This document shows, in pieces, positions 26,735-36,172 of a stretch of DNA of 64,000 nucleotides (position 1 is the stretch's first letter; each line of letters starts with the position of its first letter). The notes under the pieces are model-generated. The model made no database searches and was not told the origin of the DNA. It saw nothing but the letters and a program-made list of their open reading frames with translations. The position numbers and the translations under genes are program-made. Source of the DNA: AP-15 sp963737145 (GTDB taxonomy: Bacteria; Pseudomonadota; Alphaproteobacteria; ATCC43930; CGMCC-115725); the NCBI GenBank assembly GCA_963737145.1, contig CAVTRO010000004.1:744001-808000 (forward strand), read 5' to 3'.

Positions 26735-27736
26735 ATGAACGGTACGGTGATCACGGAGCGGCGCAGGCTCGGCAAAGCGGGACCGGAGGTGTCGGCTATC
26801 GGTCTCGGCTGCATGTCTCTGTCCGGCGTTTACGGTACGAGCGACGATGAAGCCGGGGTCCGGCTGATCCATCGGGCGATCGAGCTCGGCGTCGATCATT
26901 TCGACAGCTCGGACATGTATGGCTGGGGCCAGAACGAAGAATTGCTCGGGAGGGCATTGAAGGGCCGGCGCAACGGCGTCGTGATCGCGACCAAATTCGG
27001 CCAGACCCGCCGGCCGGGCGGCGCCAACGGCGTCGACGGCAGCCCGGCCTATGTCGCTCAGGCGTGCGATGCGAGCCTCAAGCGGCTCGGCGTCGATGTC
27101 ATCGATCTCTATTACCAGCACCGGGTCGATCCGGCGGTGCCGGCCGAGGATACGGTCGGCGCAATGGCGCGGCTCGTCGAACAGGGTAAGGTCCGGTATC
27201 TCGGGCTGTGCGAGGCGCGGCCGGAGCGCATCCAGCGGGCCCACGAGACCCACCCGATAGCCGCGGTGCAAAGCGAATTTTCCCTTCTCTACCGGCAGGA
27301 GGCGACCGAGACGCGCGAGCTTACCCGCGACTTGGGCATCGCCTTTGTCGCCTACGCGCCGCTCGGCCGCAGCCTATTGACCGGACACGTCCCCGATCTT
27401 GGAAATCTGGCCGCGGGCGACACGCGCGGCCGTCACCCCCGCTTCATGGGCGACAATTTCGCCAGGAACCGCGAGCTGGTGCAACGCATCGAAGCAATCG
27501 CCAAGGAAAAGGGCTGCACGCCCGCACAGCTCTGCCTGGCCTGGCTGTTGGCGCAGGGTCCCGACGTGATCCCGATACCGGGCACCAAGCGCATCGAGCG
27601 GCTCGAGGAGAATCTCGGCGCGATGCGCGTACAACTAACCCGTGCCGATGTCGATCGCATTTCGACGGCGATACCGATCGGCGCCGCCGCGGGCACCCGC
27701 TATCCTGAAGGCGGAATGCGGGGCGTGTACATTTGA
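26735..27736 (+). CDS. aldo/keto reductase
   Basis: A 333-residue NADPH-dependent reductase of the YajO/AKR11-13 type. The (alpha/beta)8 barrel shows RRLGKAGPEVSAIGLGCMSLSG, FDSSDMYGWGQNEELLG (catalytic Asp and Tyr), and VVIATKFG (Lys). DLYYQHRVDP has the catalytic His, and IPIPGTKRIERLEENLGA is the cofactor loop. AGCGGAGAA supports the start at 26735. The VOC gene follows 31 nt later. Confidence 0.9.
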   Translation: MNGTVITERRRLGKAGPEVSAIGLGCMSLSGVYGTSDDEAGVRLIHRAIELGVDHFDSSDMYGWGQNEELLGRALKGRRNGVVIATKFGQTRRPGGANGVDGSPAYVAQACDASLKRLGVDVIDLYYQHRVDPAVPAEDTVGAMARLVEQGKVRYLGLCEARPERIQRAHETHPIAAVQSEFSLLYRQEATETRELTRDLGIAFVAYAPLGRSLLTGHVPDLGNLAAGDTRGRHPRFMGDNFARNRELVQRIEAIAKEKGCTPAQLCLAWLLAQGPDVIPIPGTKRIERLEENLGAMRVQLTRADVDRISTAIPIGAAAGTRYPEGGMRGVYI

Positions 27737-27766
27737 GGTACGACGATCAGACAGAGGAGTGAGGAG

Positions 27767-28285
27767 ATGGCGTCACCGAAAAAGTTGTCGCACATTGTTC
27801 TGCAGACCAACCGCCGGCGCGAGATGATCGATTGGTACTGCACGGTGCTCGGGGCCGAGATACTTTACGAAGCCGAGCGCATCTCGTTCATCAGCTATGA
27901 CGACGAGCATCACCGGGTCGCCTTCCTCGATCCCGGGCCGCTGATCGAGCGGCAGCCGGACGCGGCAGGCCTCAATCACGTCGCGTTCACGTTTGGCGGC
28001 CTCGACGATTTGATCGATAATTATAAGCGGCTCAAGGAGCTGGGGATCCGTCCGCACCGCTGCGTCAATCACGGCGTGACGACATCGATGTACTATCAAG
28101 ATCCCGACCACAACCAGGTCGAGCTGTTGGTCGACAATTTCGCGGCGGCGGTCGACGGCAAGGCCTACATGCGGCAGCGCTCGACCAACGACAAGAACCC
28201 GGTCGGGATTGTCTATGATCCGGAAGAGCTGGTCGCGCGCGTTGGCGCCGGTCTGCGGATCGAGGAGCTCGCTTCGATTAACTGA
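27767..28285 (+). CDS. VOC superfamily protein (extradiol dioxygenase-like)
   Basis: A 172-residue single-domain vicinal-oxygen-chelate protein. Metal-binding residues are suggested by LSHIVLQTNRR (His), LNHVAFTFGG (His) and NQVELLV (Glu). The pattern resembles small biphenyl-2,3-diol dioxygenase and glyoxalase-like proteins. Preceded by GAGGAG sites. It probably belongs with the aldo/keto reductase in a small catabolic unit and converges on the DAO gene with 2 nt between. Confidence 0.82.
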   Translation: MASPKKLSHIVLQTNRRREMIDWYCTVLGAEILYEAERISFISYDDEHHRVAFLDPGPLIERQPDAAGLNHVAFTFGGLDDLIDNYKRLKELGIRPHRCVNHGVTTSMYYQDPDHNQVELLVDNFAAAVDGKAYMRQRSTNDKNPVGIVYDPEELVARVGAGLRIEELASIN

Positions 28286-28287
28286 CT

Positions 28288-29619
28288 TTAGCTGGCGAGC
28301 GGGTGAGGCTGCGGGTTCGAGCCGTCGCTAAACCGGGACAAGCGGAACGGCGCCGGATCGACGAGCGTCGGGTCGCCGGCGACCATGTCGGCCACCAGCT
28401 TGCCGGCTCCTGGACCGATGCCGAAGCCGTGTCCGGAAAATCCGGTGGCAATAAAGAAGCCGGGCAGGCTCTCGACCGGTGAGATGACCGGGATCGCATC
28501 GGGCATGACGTCGATCATGCCGCCCCAGCTTTCGGCGACCACCGCGTTGCGGAACACCGGGAAGGCTTCGGCGGTGGCGGCCCGCGCCCGATCGACGACG
28601 AACTGGTCGGGCTCCGGATCGAGCACGCGCATCGCCTCGAACGGGGAGGTCTGGTCCAAGCCCCAATGCCGCGGGATGCGCCATTCCTCGACCCAGCGGC
28701 GGCCGACGCGGAACCTCAATTTCTTCCAGTGCAGCCGAGCTGCGGGCAGATAGTCGAAGAACAGCCGAAAATTATCGGGTACGAGGTCGATCGTCCGCAC
28801 CCCGAGGGTCGCGACGGTGTAGCCGCCGTCCATCCGTTTGCGGAGCCCGAAAAGCCCTCCCGATGCGGAGATCTCCGGGCCGCCTTCGAGCGGCTGGGTG
28901 CGCATGACCGTCGCCAGGACTTTGAGCTGCGGTAGCTTAATGCCGAGATTCCCGCAGAACAGCCGGCACCACGCGCCGCCGGCGAGCACGACCTTGTCGC
29001 AAGCGATGTGGCCCTTTTCGGTCACCACTCCCGCGACACGCCCGCCTGCTGTTTCGATGCCGCGTGCGGCGCATTGGGTCACGATGGCCGCGCCGTGCCG
29101 CCGCGCCGCTTCAGCGATCGCCGGAGCCGCCTTCTGCGGCTCGGCTTTGCCGTCGCTCGCGGTGTAGAGCGCGCCCGTCCAGTTGCCGGTCAAACCGGGC
29201 ATCAGCTCCGCCGCTTCGGCGCGGGTGAGTATGCGGGTGTCGAGCTGATATTGGCGGGCGTGCTCGAGCCAGCCTTCGAGCTGCCCGAGCTCGGCCTGGG
29301 TCTCGGCCAGATACATGATGCCGGCCTGGCGGAAACCGGTCTCGGCCTCGACCAATTCGTTCATGCCTTGCCAGAGCCGCAGGCTCTCGATGATCAGCGG
29401 CAGTTCGCGCGGATCGCGTCCCATCTTGCGGCACCAGCCCCAATTGCGGCTCGACTGCTCGCCGGCAATGTGCCCCTTCTCGCACAGCACGGCGCGGACG
29501 CCCTTCTGCGCGAGAAAAAGCGCCGTGCTGGTGCCGACGATCCCGCCGCCGATGATCACGACATCGGCGCGCGCCGGCAGCACCTCGTCGGAACGAACCG
29601 GATCGACCTTTGGGGCCAT
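28288..29619 (-). CDS. FAD-dependent oxidoreductase (DAO/DadA-like)
   Basis: A 443-residue flavoprotein. DVVIIGGGIVGTSTALFLAQKG binds the FAD ADP part, ending in the Glu of CEKGHIAGEQSSRNWGW. The C-terminal FIATGFSGHGFGIGPGAGKLVADMV is typical of D-amino-acid oxidase/DadA proteins. The substrate is probably a secondary or D-amino acid. The protein is soluble or peripheral. It is single on its strand and converges with the VOC gene. Confidence 0.87.
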   Translation of the reverse strand: MAPKVDPVRSDEVLPARADVVIIGGGIVGTSTALFLAQKGVRAVLCEKGHIAGEQSSRNWGWCRKMGRDPRELPLIIESLRLWQGMNELVEAETGFRQAGIMYLAETQAELGQLEGWLEHARQYQLDTRILTRAEAAELMPGLTGNWTGALYTASDGKAEPQKAAPAIAEAARRHGAAIVTQCAARGIETAGGRVAGVVTEKGHIACDKVVLAGGAWCRLFCGNLGIKLPQLKVLATVMRTQPLEGGPEISASGGLFGLRKRMDGGYTVATLGVRTIDLVPDNFRLFFDYLPAARLHWKKLRFRVGRRWVEEWRIPRHWGLDQTSPFEAMRVLDPEPDQFVVDRARAATAEAFPVFRNAVVAESWGGMIDVMPDAIPVISPVESLPGFFIATGFSGHGFGIGPGAGKLVADMVAGDPTLVDPAPFRLSRFSDGSNPQPHPLAS

Positions 29620-29651
29620 GCGCTAACTGGCCTTTTGACCGCTTCTCTTAC

Positions 29652-29733
29652 CGTCACCCCCGCGAAAGCGGGGCGCCAGGAGCGAGCGACAGCGACCTGC
29701 CGCCCTGGATTCCCGCTTTCGCGGGAATGACGA
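29652..29733. repeat. intergenic palindromic repeat (CCCGCGAAAGCGGG family)
   Basis: CCGTCACCCCCGCGAAAGCGGGG at 29651 onward pairs with CCCGCTTTCGCGGGAATGACG at 29712-29732, flanking CGCCAGGAGCGAGCGACAGCGACC. The GTCATTCCCGCGAAAGCGGG unit is a frequent repeat in GC-rich proteobacteria. Confidence 0.85.
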
Positions 29734-29753
29734 AGTGTTGTGCCGAATCACGA

Positions 29754-30863
29754 TTAATCGATCGCGGCGTGCACGAGGTTGGCGACGCGGTCGAGGCGGG
29801 CGGTGTGCCACGGATCGGGCGACATGAAGTTCGTGACGTAGGTGAACGAGACGCCGCTCGTCGGGTCGGCCCACGAATATGAGGTGCCGGCGCCGCCGTG
29901 CCCAAAGGTCTCCGGCGCGCCGATCGTGCCGAGGCCGCGGATGCGGTCGCTGTCGCCGCGGACATGCGGCCCCAGGCCGCGATGCATCGGGGTGCCGCTC
30001 ATCGCGTCGTCGCCGCGGTCGCCGGTGTGATTGCGCGTCACGTAGCTCACCAGCCGTGGCGACAACAGCCGCACATTGCCGAGCCGGCCGCGCCCCAGCA
30101 GCATCTGGTAGAATGCCGCCATCCCGCGTGCGGTCGCATAGCCGCCGCCGCTCGGCATCCCGGCGGATTTGAATTCCGCCGAATTGTCGCGCGGCTCCGG
30201 CGCATAGGTGTCGGCGCAACGCTCCTGCTCGCTTGGCGGGACACCGACAAAGACGTCCTTGGCAAGCCCAAGCGGCGTCAGCACTTTTTCGCGGATCACG
30301 TCGCGATAGTCCTGCCCGGTAACCGCTTCGATGACCATCGCCTGCGTCAGATGCGCCGCGCGCGGGTGGTATTGCAGCCGCGTTCCCGGCGTCCAGTCGA
30401 GCGAGAAGTCGCAGACCTCGGCGCGCATCCTTGTGTGATCGGTCCAGGTCGCCTGGGTCACGTCGCCGCTCGAAAAGCCGCCTTGATGGGTCATGACCTG
30501 ATGCAACGTGATCTCGCCCTTGCCACGCTTGGCGAACTCCGGCAGATGATCGGCAATCCGGTCCATAAAAGACAGTTTGCCTTCCTCGATCAATGTCCAC
30601 ACCGCACAGCTTGTCAGCACCTTGGTCTGGCTGAACAGCAGGAAAAGCGTGTCATCCGTCGCCGGCAGGTTCCGGCCCTCGGTCTTGGCATCGCCATAGG
30701 TGCGGAACAGCGCCAGCTTGCCGTGACGCGCCAGGGCGATCTGCGCGCCGGGGTAACGGTTCTCCTCGATATGCTGGCGGATCAGCCGATCGAGATGCTG
30801 CAGCGGCGTCGCGGCAAAACCGAGGCTCGCCGGATCTGCGGAGGGCAACGGATAGTCGGGCAT
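29754..30863 (-). CDS. serine hydrolase, beta-lactamase/class C family
   Basis: A 369-residue serine hydrolase. The Ser-x-x-Lys motif is SQTK (near residue 77), YHPRAAH lies where the Tyr motif is expected, and HGGAG is the KTG-equivalent. No signal peptide is seen, so this is likely an esterase-type (EstB-like) hydrolase rather than a periplasmic lactamase. GGAGAG precedes the ATG. The thiolase gene is divergent, starting 139 nt away. Confidence 0.85.
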   Translation of the reverse strand: MPDYPLPSADPASLGFAATPLQHLDRLIRQHIEENRYPGAQIALARHGKLALFRTYGDAKTEGRNLPATDDTLFLLFSQTKVLTSCAVWTLIEEGKLSFMDRIADHLPEFAKRGKGEITLHQVMTHQGGFSSGDVTQATWTDHTRMRAEVCDFSLDWTPGTRLQYHPRAAHLTQAMVIEAVTGQDYRDVIREKVLTPLGLAKDVFVGVPPSEQERCADTYAPEPRDNSAEFKSAGMPSGGGYATARGMAAFYQMLLGRGRLGNVRLLSPRLVSYVTRNHTGDRGDDAMSGTPMHRGLGPHVRGDSDRIRGLGTIGAPETFGHGGAGTSYSWADPTSGVSFTYVTNFMSPDPWHTARLDRVANLVHAAID

Positions 30864-31002
30864 GGCGGTCTCTCCTCACAAGGTCCTGCTGCAATGCTAC
30901 ATGACCGCGCGCGCTTGTGGGAGATGCATCCATGCTCCCGGATAGGCGGAGGAAAGGTTTCGGCGTAAGATCGCGCCGCCGTCGCTTGCTGGGGAGGATT
31001 GA

Positions 31003-32205
31003 ATGCGCGAAGCCGTTATCGTATCGACCGCCCGCACGCCGATCGGCCGGGCTTATCGCGGTGCTTTCAACCACACGCAGGCGCAGGCTCTCGCCGGCCA
31101 TGTGGTTGCCGAGGCGGTGCGGCGCGCCGGCATCGATCCGGCCGAAGTCGAGGATGTCGTGCTGGGCGCCGCGCTCCAGCAGGGATCGAGCGGATTCAAT
31201 TTGGCCCGGCAGGCGGCGGTCCGCGGCGGATTGCCGGTTTCGGTCGCCGGGATGACGATCGATCGGCAATGCGCGTCGGGCCTGATGGCGATCGCCACCG
31301 CCGCGAAGCAGATCGCGGATGATGGAATGGAAATCGCGGTCGGCGGCGGGGCCGAGTCGATCTCGCTGGTCCAGAACGACCATCGCAACCAGTATCGGGC
31401 GCAGGATCCCTGGCTGGTCGAGCAGCGCCCCGATCTCTACATGACGATGATAGAGACGGCTGAGATCGTCGCCGAGCGCTATCAGGTTACCCGCGACGCA
31501 CAGGACGAATACGCCTTGCAGTCGCAGCAACGTACTGCGGCGGGGCAGGCGGCCGGACGTTTCGACCGGGAGATCGCTCCGTTGCCCTCGATCATGCGGG
31601 TCGAAAACCGCGAGACCGGCGCGATCTCAGAAGTCCCAGTGACGCTCGAAAAGGATGAAGGCAACCGGCCGTCGACCACGCTCGCGGGGCTGACCGCGTT
31701 GAAACCGGTGTTCCGCGACGGGCAGACCGTAAAAGAGGGCCGGTTCATCACGGCGGGGAACGCTTCTCAGCTGTCCGACGGCGCATCTGCCTCGCTGCTG
31801 ATGGAGGCGAAGGAGGCCGAACGCCGCGGGCTGCAGCCGCTCGGCGCTTATCGCGGTATCGCAGTTGCCGGCTGCGCGCCGGACGAGATGGGGATCGGCC
31901 CGGTTTTCGCGGTTCCAAAGCTGTTGCGGCAGCACGGGCTCAAGGTCGAGGATGTCGGGCTCTGGGAGCTCAACGAGGCTTTCGCCGTGCAGGCTCTTTA
32001 CTGCCGCAACCGGCTTGGCATCGATCCCGAGCGGTATAACGTGGACGGCGGCGCGATATCGATCGGTCACCCTTACGGAATGTCCGGCGCGCGCATGGTC
32101 GGTCACGCGCTGATCGAGGGTAAGCGCCGCGGGGTTCGTTATGTGGTCGTCACGATGTGCGTCGGCGGCGGCATGGGCGCCGCCGGGCTATTCGAGGTGT
32201 TGTGA
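31003..32205 (+). CDS. acetyl-CoA acyltransferase (thiolase)
   Basis: A 400-residue thiolase II. DRQCASGLMAI contains the nucleophilic Cys near residue 88. NEAFAVQ, IGHPYGMSGAR (His) and VVTMCVGGGMGAAGLFEV (Cys) complete the catalytic set. The start follows GGGGAGG. It cleaves beta-ketoacyl-CoA, for example in fatty acid or aromatic catabolism. No fadB-like gene is adjacent; it is monocistronic. Confidence 0.94.
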   Translation: MREAVIVSTARTPIGRAYRGAFNHTQAQALAGHVVAEAVRRAGIDPAEVEDVVLGAALQQGSSGFNLARQAAVRGGLPVSVAGMTIDRQCASGLMAIATAAKQIADDGMEIAVGGGAESISLVQNDHRNQYRAQDPWLVEQRPDLYMTMIETAEIVAERYQVTRDAQDEYALQSQQRTAAGQAAGRFDREIAPLPSIMRVENRETGAISEVPVTLEKDEGNRPSTTLAGLTALKPVFRDGQTVKEGRFITAGNASQLSDGASASLLMEAKEAERRGLQPLGAYRGIAVAGCAPDEMGIGPVFAVPKLLRQHGLKVEDVGLWELNEAFAVQALYCRNRLGIDPERYNVDGGAISIGHPYGMSGARMVGHALIEGKRRGVRYVVVTMCVGGGMGAAGLFEVL

Positions 32206-32317
32206 GGCCTTTTGCCGCGCGAACACTGCTGTTCGCTGCCGAGCCGAAGACAAATAAAAATTAACCACGAATAAAAGTACAATAAGAGCCAAAAGCTGAT
32301 ATATTCGTTGGGCAGCT

Positions 32318-33047
32318 GTGAGGGGGAACCCTTTGAGCTACACTAAATGGTTGATCACTGCTTTGTTTGCGGCGCAGGTAATTACTGTGGATGCAATCGG
32401 GGGTTCGCGCGACGCTACAGCGGTGCCGGGTAAGCTCGCTCATCCGGGCCGCCCGGCGGCCAAGAATGCCGATCCGAGAGCGCCGCTCGACCGCGTGGCG
32501 AGTGCGGTGGATGGAGCGGAGTTCGAGCCACGGCACCGACATCGCGATGTGGCGGCCGGATCCGTCGGGACCGCAAGGGCCGATGCAGGTCAGCGAGGCG
32601 GCGGCTACGGATGTCGGCGGCGGGGACCGATTTGATTCATGGCAAAACCGCGCAATCGGAAGAGCCTATTTGCTGCAGCTCTACGCGCGATACCGCAATT
32701 GGCCAGACGCGATCGCCGCTTACAATTGGGGGATCGGCAAGATGGACGCCTGGGTCAAAGCCGGACGACCCCCTGACCAATTTCTCTCTGGCGTCGCAGC
32801 CTATTTGCGGCGCGTCCTGCATGAAAGCGGCCTGTGCGACAGCGCCGAGCCTGGACGGCACCGGCAAGCAGGCGAAGAGGCGAGGGAGCCCGGGTCGGCG
32901 CCGCCGGACTCGCTTGTGTACGCGGCATGTTCTGGACCCGGCGCTTGGGCCGGAGCGCCCGGTTTTGCCGGCGGACCGACGCGATTTTCCCGAAAACTCG
33001 ACCAGGCGCTGCAGCTGGCTTTGCAGCGGGCCGCGCAGGGCAGGTGA
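32318..33047 (+). pseudogene. lytic transglycosylase (SLT domain), frameshifted
   Basis: The first frame (starting GTG at 32318 or TTG at 32333) gives a signal-like LITALFAAQVITVDA and VASAVDGAE. The family continuation, SSHGTDIAMWRPDPSGPQGPMQVSEAA and AYLLQLYARYRNWPDAIAAYNWGIGKMDAWV, lies one base later and runs to 33047. Removing a single T near 32520 gives VASAVDGAESSHGTD, with the catalytic Glu in place. So this is a single-base insertion. The rest of the domain is unbroken, and the C-terminal tail is low-complexity. It would be a periplasmic muramidase. Confidence 0.72.
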
Positions 33048-33053
33048 TCGGTG

Positions 33054-33185
33054 TCAAACCGCCAACAGCAAACTTGCGATGCACAAGGCGAGATTCCACA
33101 GAAAGAGCGACAACGCGATGGTTGACAGCATCGCCGTGTCGAGGGGCAGTGGTTCCTCCGACCGTGTTATTGCCGCGTGCGCCAT
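33054..33185 (-). CDS. small membrane protein, 43 residues
   Basis: The open frame starts at an ATG (33185) with GGAGG exactly 6 nt upstream and encodes MAHAAITRSEEPLPLDTAM followed by a hydrophobic helix (LSTIALSLFLWNLALCIASL). No homology is known to me. The strong SD and a full-length TM helix make it a fair candidate microprotein. The 270 bp upstream to 33455 holds no gene I can support. Confidence 0.4.
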   Translation of the reverse strand: MAHAAITRSEEPLPLDTAMLSTIALSLFLWNLALCIASLLLAV

Positions 33186-33455
33186 CGGGCGCCTCCGCTT
33201 GACCGCCGCACGGCAAATTCCGCGCTCGATGTTGACCAGCAAACATCGTGCCACGCCGCTAAGGAACTGAAATGTCCGTGTTATTCTCCCTATCTGCGGC
33301 GGGCTGTAAAGTTTGCCGACATCAAGCGGTCGCCGACCAGACCGTCCGCCTCTCTTCTCCATGTCAATAAATTTGCAATCAAACTCTGATAAATCTGCGG
33401 ACCATCTCCCGCTATCCGCAATACCGGCCCAGCTATTGACCGTGGAGAAATCGAT

Positions 33456-33803
33456 ATGATGGAGATTTTTCTGATACAGCTGCTGGCTGCGGGCCTCGGC
33501 GCCCTCAGTACTGCTTGGGCCGATTGGTGTCATAACCGGGCGCAGATTGGCCGGCGCCTTCACGCCTTCTGGGTTGCCGCTTCTATCGCGGTGATTTGCC
33601 TTCCCGTCGTGTCGTGGACCTCGATGGTATTCCTTGGCTCGGGGTTGCTCGGCCAATTGGTCGCCGGTACGCTTGTCGGCGCGGTTTTTCTTTGGGTGTA
33701 TCAAAACCTGCCGAACTCCGGCCAAGTCCGCAAATTTGGGCCGGCCCTTCCCGACGTCCGTGAAACGGCGCCGTTCCCCCCGGCATCCAGGCTCGATGGG
33801 TAA
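33456..33803 (+). CDS. hypothetical small membrane protein
   Basis: A 115-residue protein with about three hydrophobic segments: EIFLIQLLAAGLGALSTAW, AFWVAASIAVICLPVVSW and LLGQLVAGTLVGAVFLWVY. A polar Pro-rich tail ends it. TGGAGAAATCG precedes the ATG. Not recognised. Confidence 0.55.
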   Translation: MMEIFLIQLLAAGLGALSTAWADWCHNRAQIGRRLHAFWVAASIAVICLPVVSWTSMVFLGSGLLGQLVAGTLVGAVFLWVYQNLPNSGQVRKFGPALPDVRETAPFPPASRLDG

Positions 33804-33820
33804 ACAACCCAATTCCGGTT

Positions 33821-34991
33821 TCAGCGGCTGCCCTTGGCCGCGACATGCTCAGCTTTTGAAATGGTCAGCTTCTCGGGGTGAACAATCGTCTTGTTCACTG
33901 CCGCGCGTGCCGCGCCGAGATTGGGGAATTCGGCCTCGACGCCTTCCCGCTGCAGCACATAGGACGCAGACATCGGCTTGCCGCTCTTCTGGTCGGCGAC
34001 CGTACGCTTGATGATCGTCCAGTGGATGCGACGGGTGCCGCCTTCGCCACCTTCGTTTGAATCTTCGGTGACATCCTCGAAACCCCGGTCGACCACCGAC
34101 TCGAGTGCAATAGAGCTTCTGCTCCGGCTTTCTCAGCGGAGCTTCGCGGCCTCTTCCCGGCGGTCGGCCGCTCGATCGCCGGTCCCGCCGACCCCGAGCG
34201 TCCGAGCCCTGAACCCGTCGATCCGGCTCTCGCGCGCCGGCGTCACCCGGCCTCGCAGCGTGTTCACGCGGCTGGCGCGGACCATCGGAACGCGGCTCCC
34301 TACCCGGTGCCGCACGGTCGGTTGGACGCCGGTTGCGCGGACGGCCCGGCCAAGGCCTCCGCGCCGTCCCAGGCTCCGGCTGCGATGCGCCTGCCGTAAT
34401 CGCTTCGGGCCCGCTCGGGCTTTGGCCGGCGGTCTCCGCTTGCTCCATCAGACCCGCTCTGCGCGGTGGCCGGCGGCGCCGGCGGCGGGGGCGGGATGGC
34501 TCACCGGCCACCCCGGGTGCGGGCTGAGCCTGCATCGAGTCTTCGACGGGAGCGGCCGTCGCCGGGTCCGGAGGACCGCCCTCGTTCGCCGGAACCTCGG
34601 CGCTCACCGGCGATCGTGGCGGCATCTCGTGCGGCGGGCCGCGACGGCGCCGCCGATGACGCCGGAGTTTAGGAGCCTGAGCGTCGCCCCCGGCATCTCC
34701 GTCGACACCCCCTTGGGCATCAGCATTCGGGTCCGCAATCGTATCGCCCGCCGGTGTGGTTCCTTCAGGTGTAGTTTGATCCTCTTGCGCTGGTCCTGGC
34801 GAGGCTGCCGCCGGCGGGGGTCGGCGGCGGCGCCGCCGGCGCCGGCGGCGGGGCTGCTGGGATTCACCGCCTTGCAATGAGGGGCCGGCCGGATTGGCGT
34901 CGTCCGGAGCGTCCGCGACGGTTGCGTCCGGCGTTTCGCTCTCTACACTCGTCCTGGGAGCGCTGGGAGGATCGTCGGAAGAATGCGGCAT
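33821..34991 (-). pseudogene. arginine-rich low-complexity protein with conserved C-terminal domain, frameshifted
   Basis: The N-terminal part (starting MPHSSDDPP at 34991, with GAGG upstream) is disordered: acidic and Pro/Ala-rich with Arg tracts, including R10 (QQPRRRRRRRRRRPPP) and RPRRRRRRPPRR. At about 34110 the frame breaks. After an extra base, the C-terminal frame (ESVVDRGFEDVTED, RRIHWTIIKRTVADQKSGK, ASYVLQREG, LGAARAAVNKTIVHPEKL) runs to the TGA at 33821. That 85-residue domain looks like normal coding sequence and reads through only if one base is dropped. An assembly insertion is likely. Arg-rich tails plus a small folded domain suggest nucleic-acid binding. Function unknown. Confidence 0.55.
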
Positions 34992-35056
34992 CGGAGCGTT
35001 TCCTCGAACGGCAACATGATTTCCTGGGACGCTACCACGACCAGCGGAGCGTCGCG

Positions 35057-36163
35057 ATGTCAACTGCGCAAGATCAAAATCGGAGCTGGGTGATGCAAGG
35101 CCGAGCCCTTAATTCGAGCGTTATCGGTGGGGCGATGCTGCCCCATGCCCCGCAATTTTTCACGATGCCCGAAACCGAAGACCCGGACACAGTCGAGCGG
35201 GTGCGGGCCACGGCGGCCGAAATTGGCGCCAGACTCAAGGCCTTGGCACCCGATCTGTGGATCATCTTCTCGAACGATCATGCCGAGCAATTCTTTCATC
35301 AGGCCGCGCCGCCCTTCACGATCCATGTCGGAGACACGGTCGAAGGCATGTTCGCGGGCCGGAATTTCCGCTGGAAGGTTCCGAGCGAGATCGGTTTGGA
35401 GCTCGTCCGGCAGCTCTATCGGCAGGGCTTCGACCCGGCCTTCACCAGTGTTGCCAAAATCGATTACGCGATGGGGATCCCGCTTACCCATCTCGGCGTC
35501 GAGAACCCGGTCCTGCCGATTTACGTCAATGCCTACCTGCCGCCGCAGCCGACGATGGAGCGCTGTTATGCCTTTGGCCAGGCGGTGGCGCGCATCGTTT
35601 CCGCGATGGGGTTGAGGACGGCGGTCGTGGCGAGCGGCGGCATGTCCCATTTCCCCGGCACCGAGCGTTATCCTCATCCGGAGCTCGCCTGGGATGAGGC
35701 GGTCATCGCTCAGCTCCGCACCGGCAACCTGAAATCCCTGATTGGCTGGGACGAAGCCGCGCTCGATGAGGCCGGCAATGTCGAACTGCGCTGCTGGGCG
35801 GCGGCAGCGGGCGCGCTCGGCGAGCGCAAGCCCGACACCACGGCGGTGGAGCCGAGCTGGCACCACAATTACGCTTCGCTCGGATTTTTCACGCCGCCGC
35901 CTGAAGTCCCCGATCCGCATTATCCCGCGATCAAGCCGGAGCTGGTCGAGCTGACGACCGCGCTGCACGGGTTGGCCCATGACGAACACGGCCGCGCCGA
36001 ATATCTCGCCGACGCCGCAGCCTATGCCGGCCATTTTCGGCTGACCCCGCCACAGCGAACTGCCTTGCTCGCGCTCGACACAAAAGCGCTGGTGAAGATG
36101 GGCGTGCATCCGCTCGTCGCATTCCTCGCCAACATGCAAGTCGAACGGCATTGCAAGAGCTGA
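35057..36163 (+). CDS. LigB-LigA fused class III extradiol dioxygenase
   Basis: A 368-residue protein with the LigB fold (SVIGGAMLPHAPQFFTMPE, IIFSNDHAEQF, ASGGMSHFPGTERYP) providing the His/Glu iron set, and a C-terminal LigA-like helical part (AAYAGHFRLTPPQRTALLALDTKALVKMGVHPLVAFLANM). Such fusions resemble gallate/protocatechuate 4,5-dioxygenases and 2-aminophenol dioxygenases. They cleave aromatic rings next to two hydroxyls. The substrate is unknown. GGAG precedes 35057. It is the only clear ring-cleavage gene here. Confidence 0.85.
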   Translation: MSTAQDQNRSWVMQGRALNSSVIGGAMLPHAPQFFTMPETEDPDTVERVRATAAEIGARLKALAPDLWIIFSNDHAEQFFHQAAPPFTIHVGDTVEGMFAGRNFRWKVPSEIGLELVRQLYRQGFDPAFTSVAKIDYAMGIPLTHLGVENPVLPIYVNAYLPPQPTMERCYAFGQAVARIVSAMGLRTAVVASGGMSHFPGTERYPHPELAWDEAVIAQLRTGNLKSLIGWDEAALDEAGNVELRCWAAAAGALGERKPDTTAVEPSWHHNYASLGFFTPPPEVPDPHYPAIKPELVELTTALHGLAHDEHGRAEYLADAAAYAGHFRLTPPQRTALLALDTKALVKMGVHPLVAFLANMQVERHCKS

Positions 36164-36172
36164 GCGCGGACC

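Noticed and set aside
32755..33246. Minus-strand 163-codon frame across the transglycosylase end
   Set aside because: Antisense of a coding region; low-complexity.
33054..33812. Full 252-codon minus-strand frame
   Set aside because: Most of it is antisense to the membrane protein at 33456-33803 and lacks coding character; only its last 43 codons were kept as a candidate.
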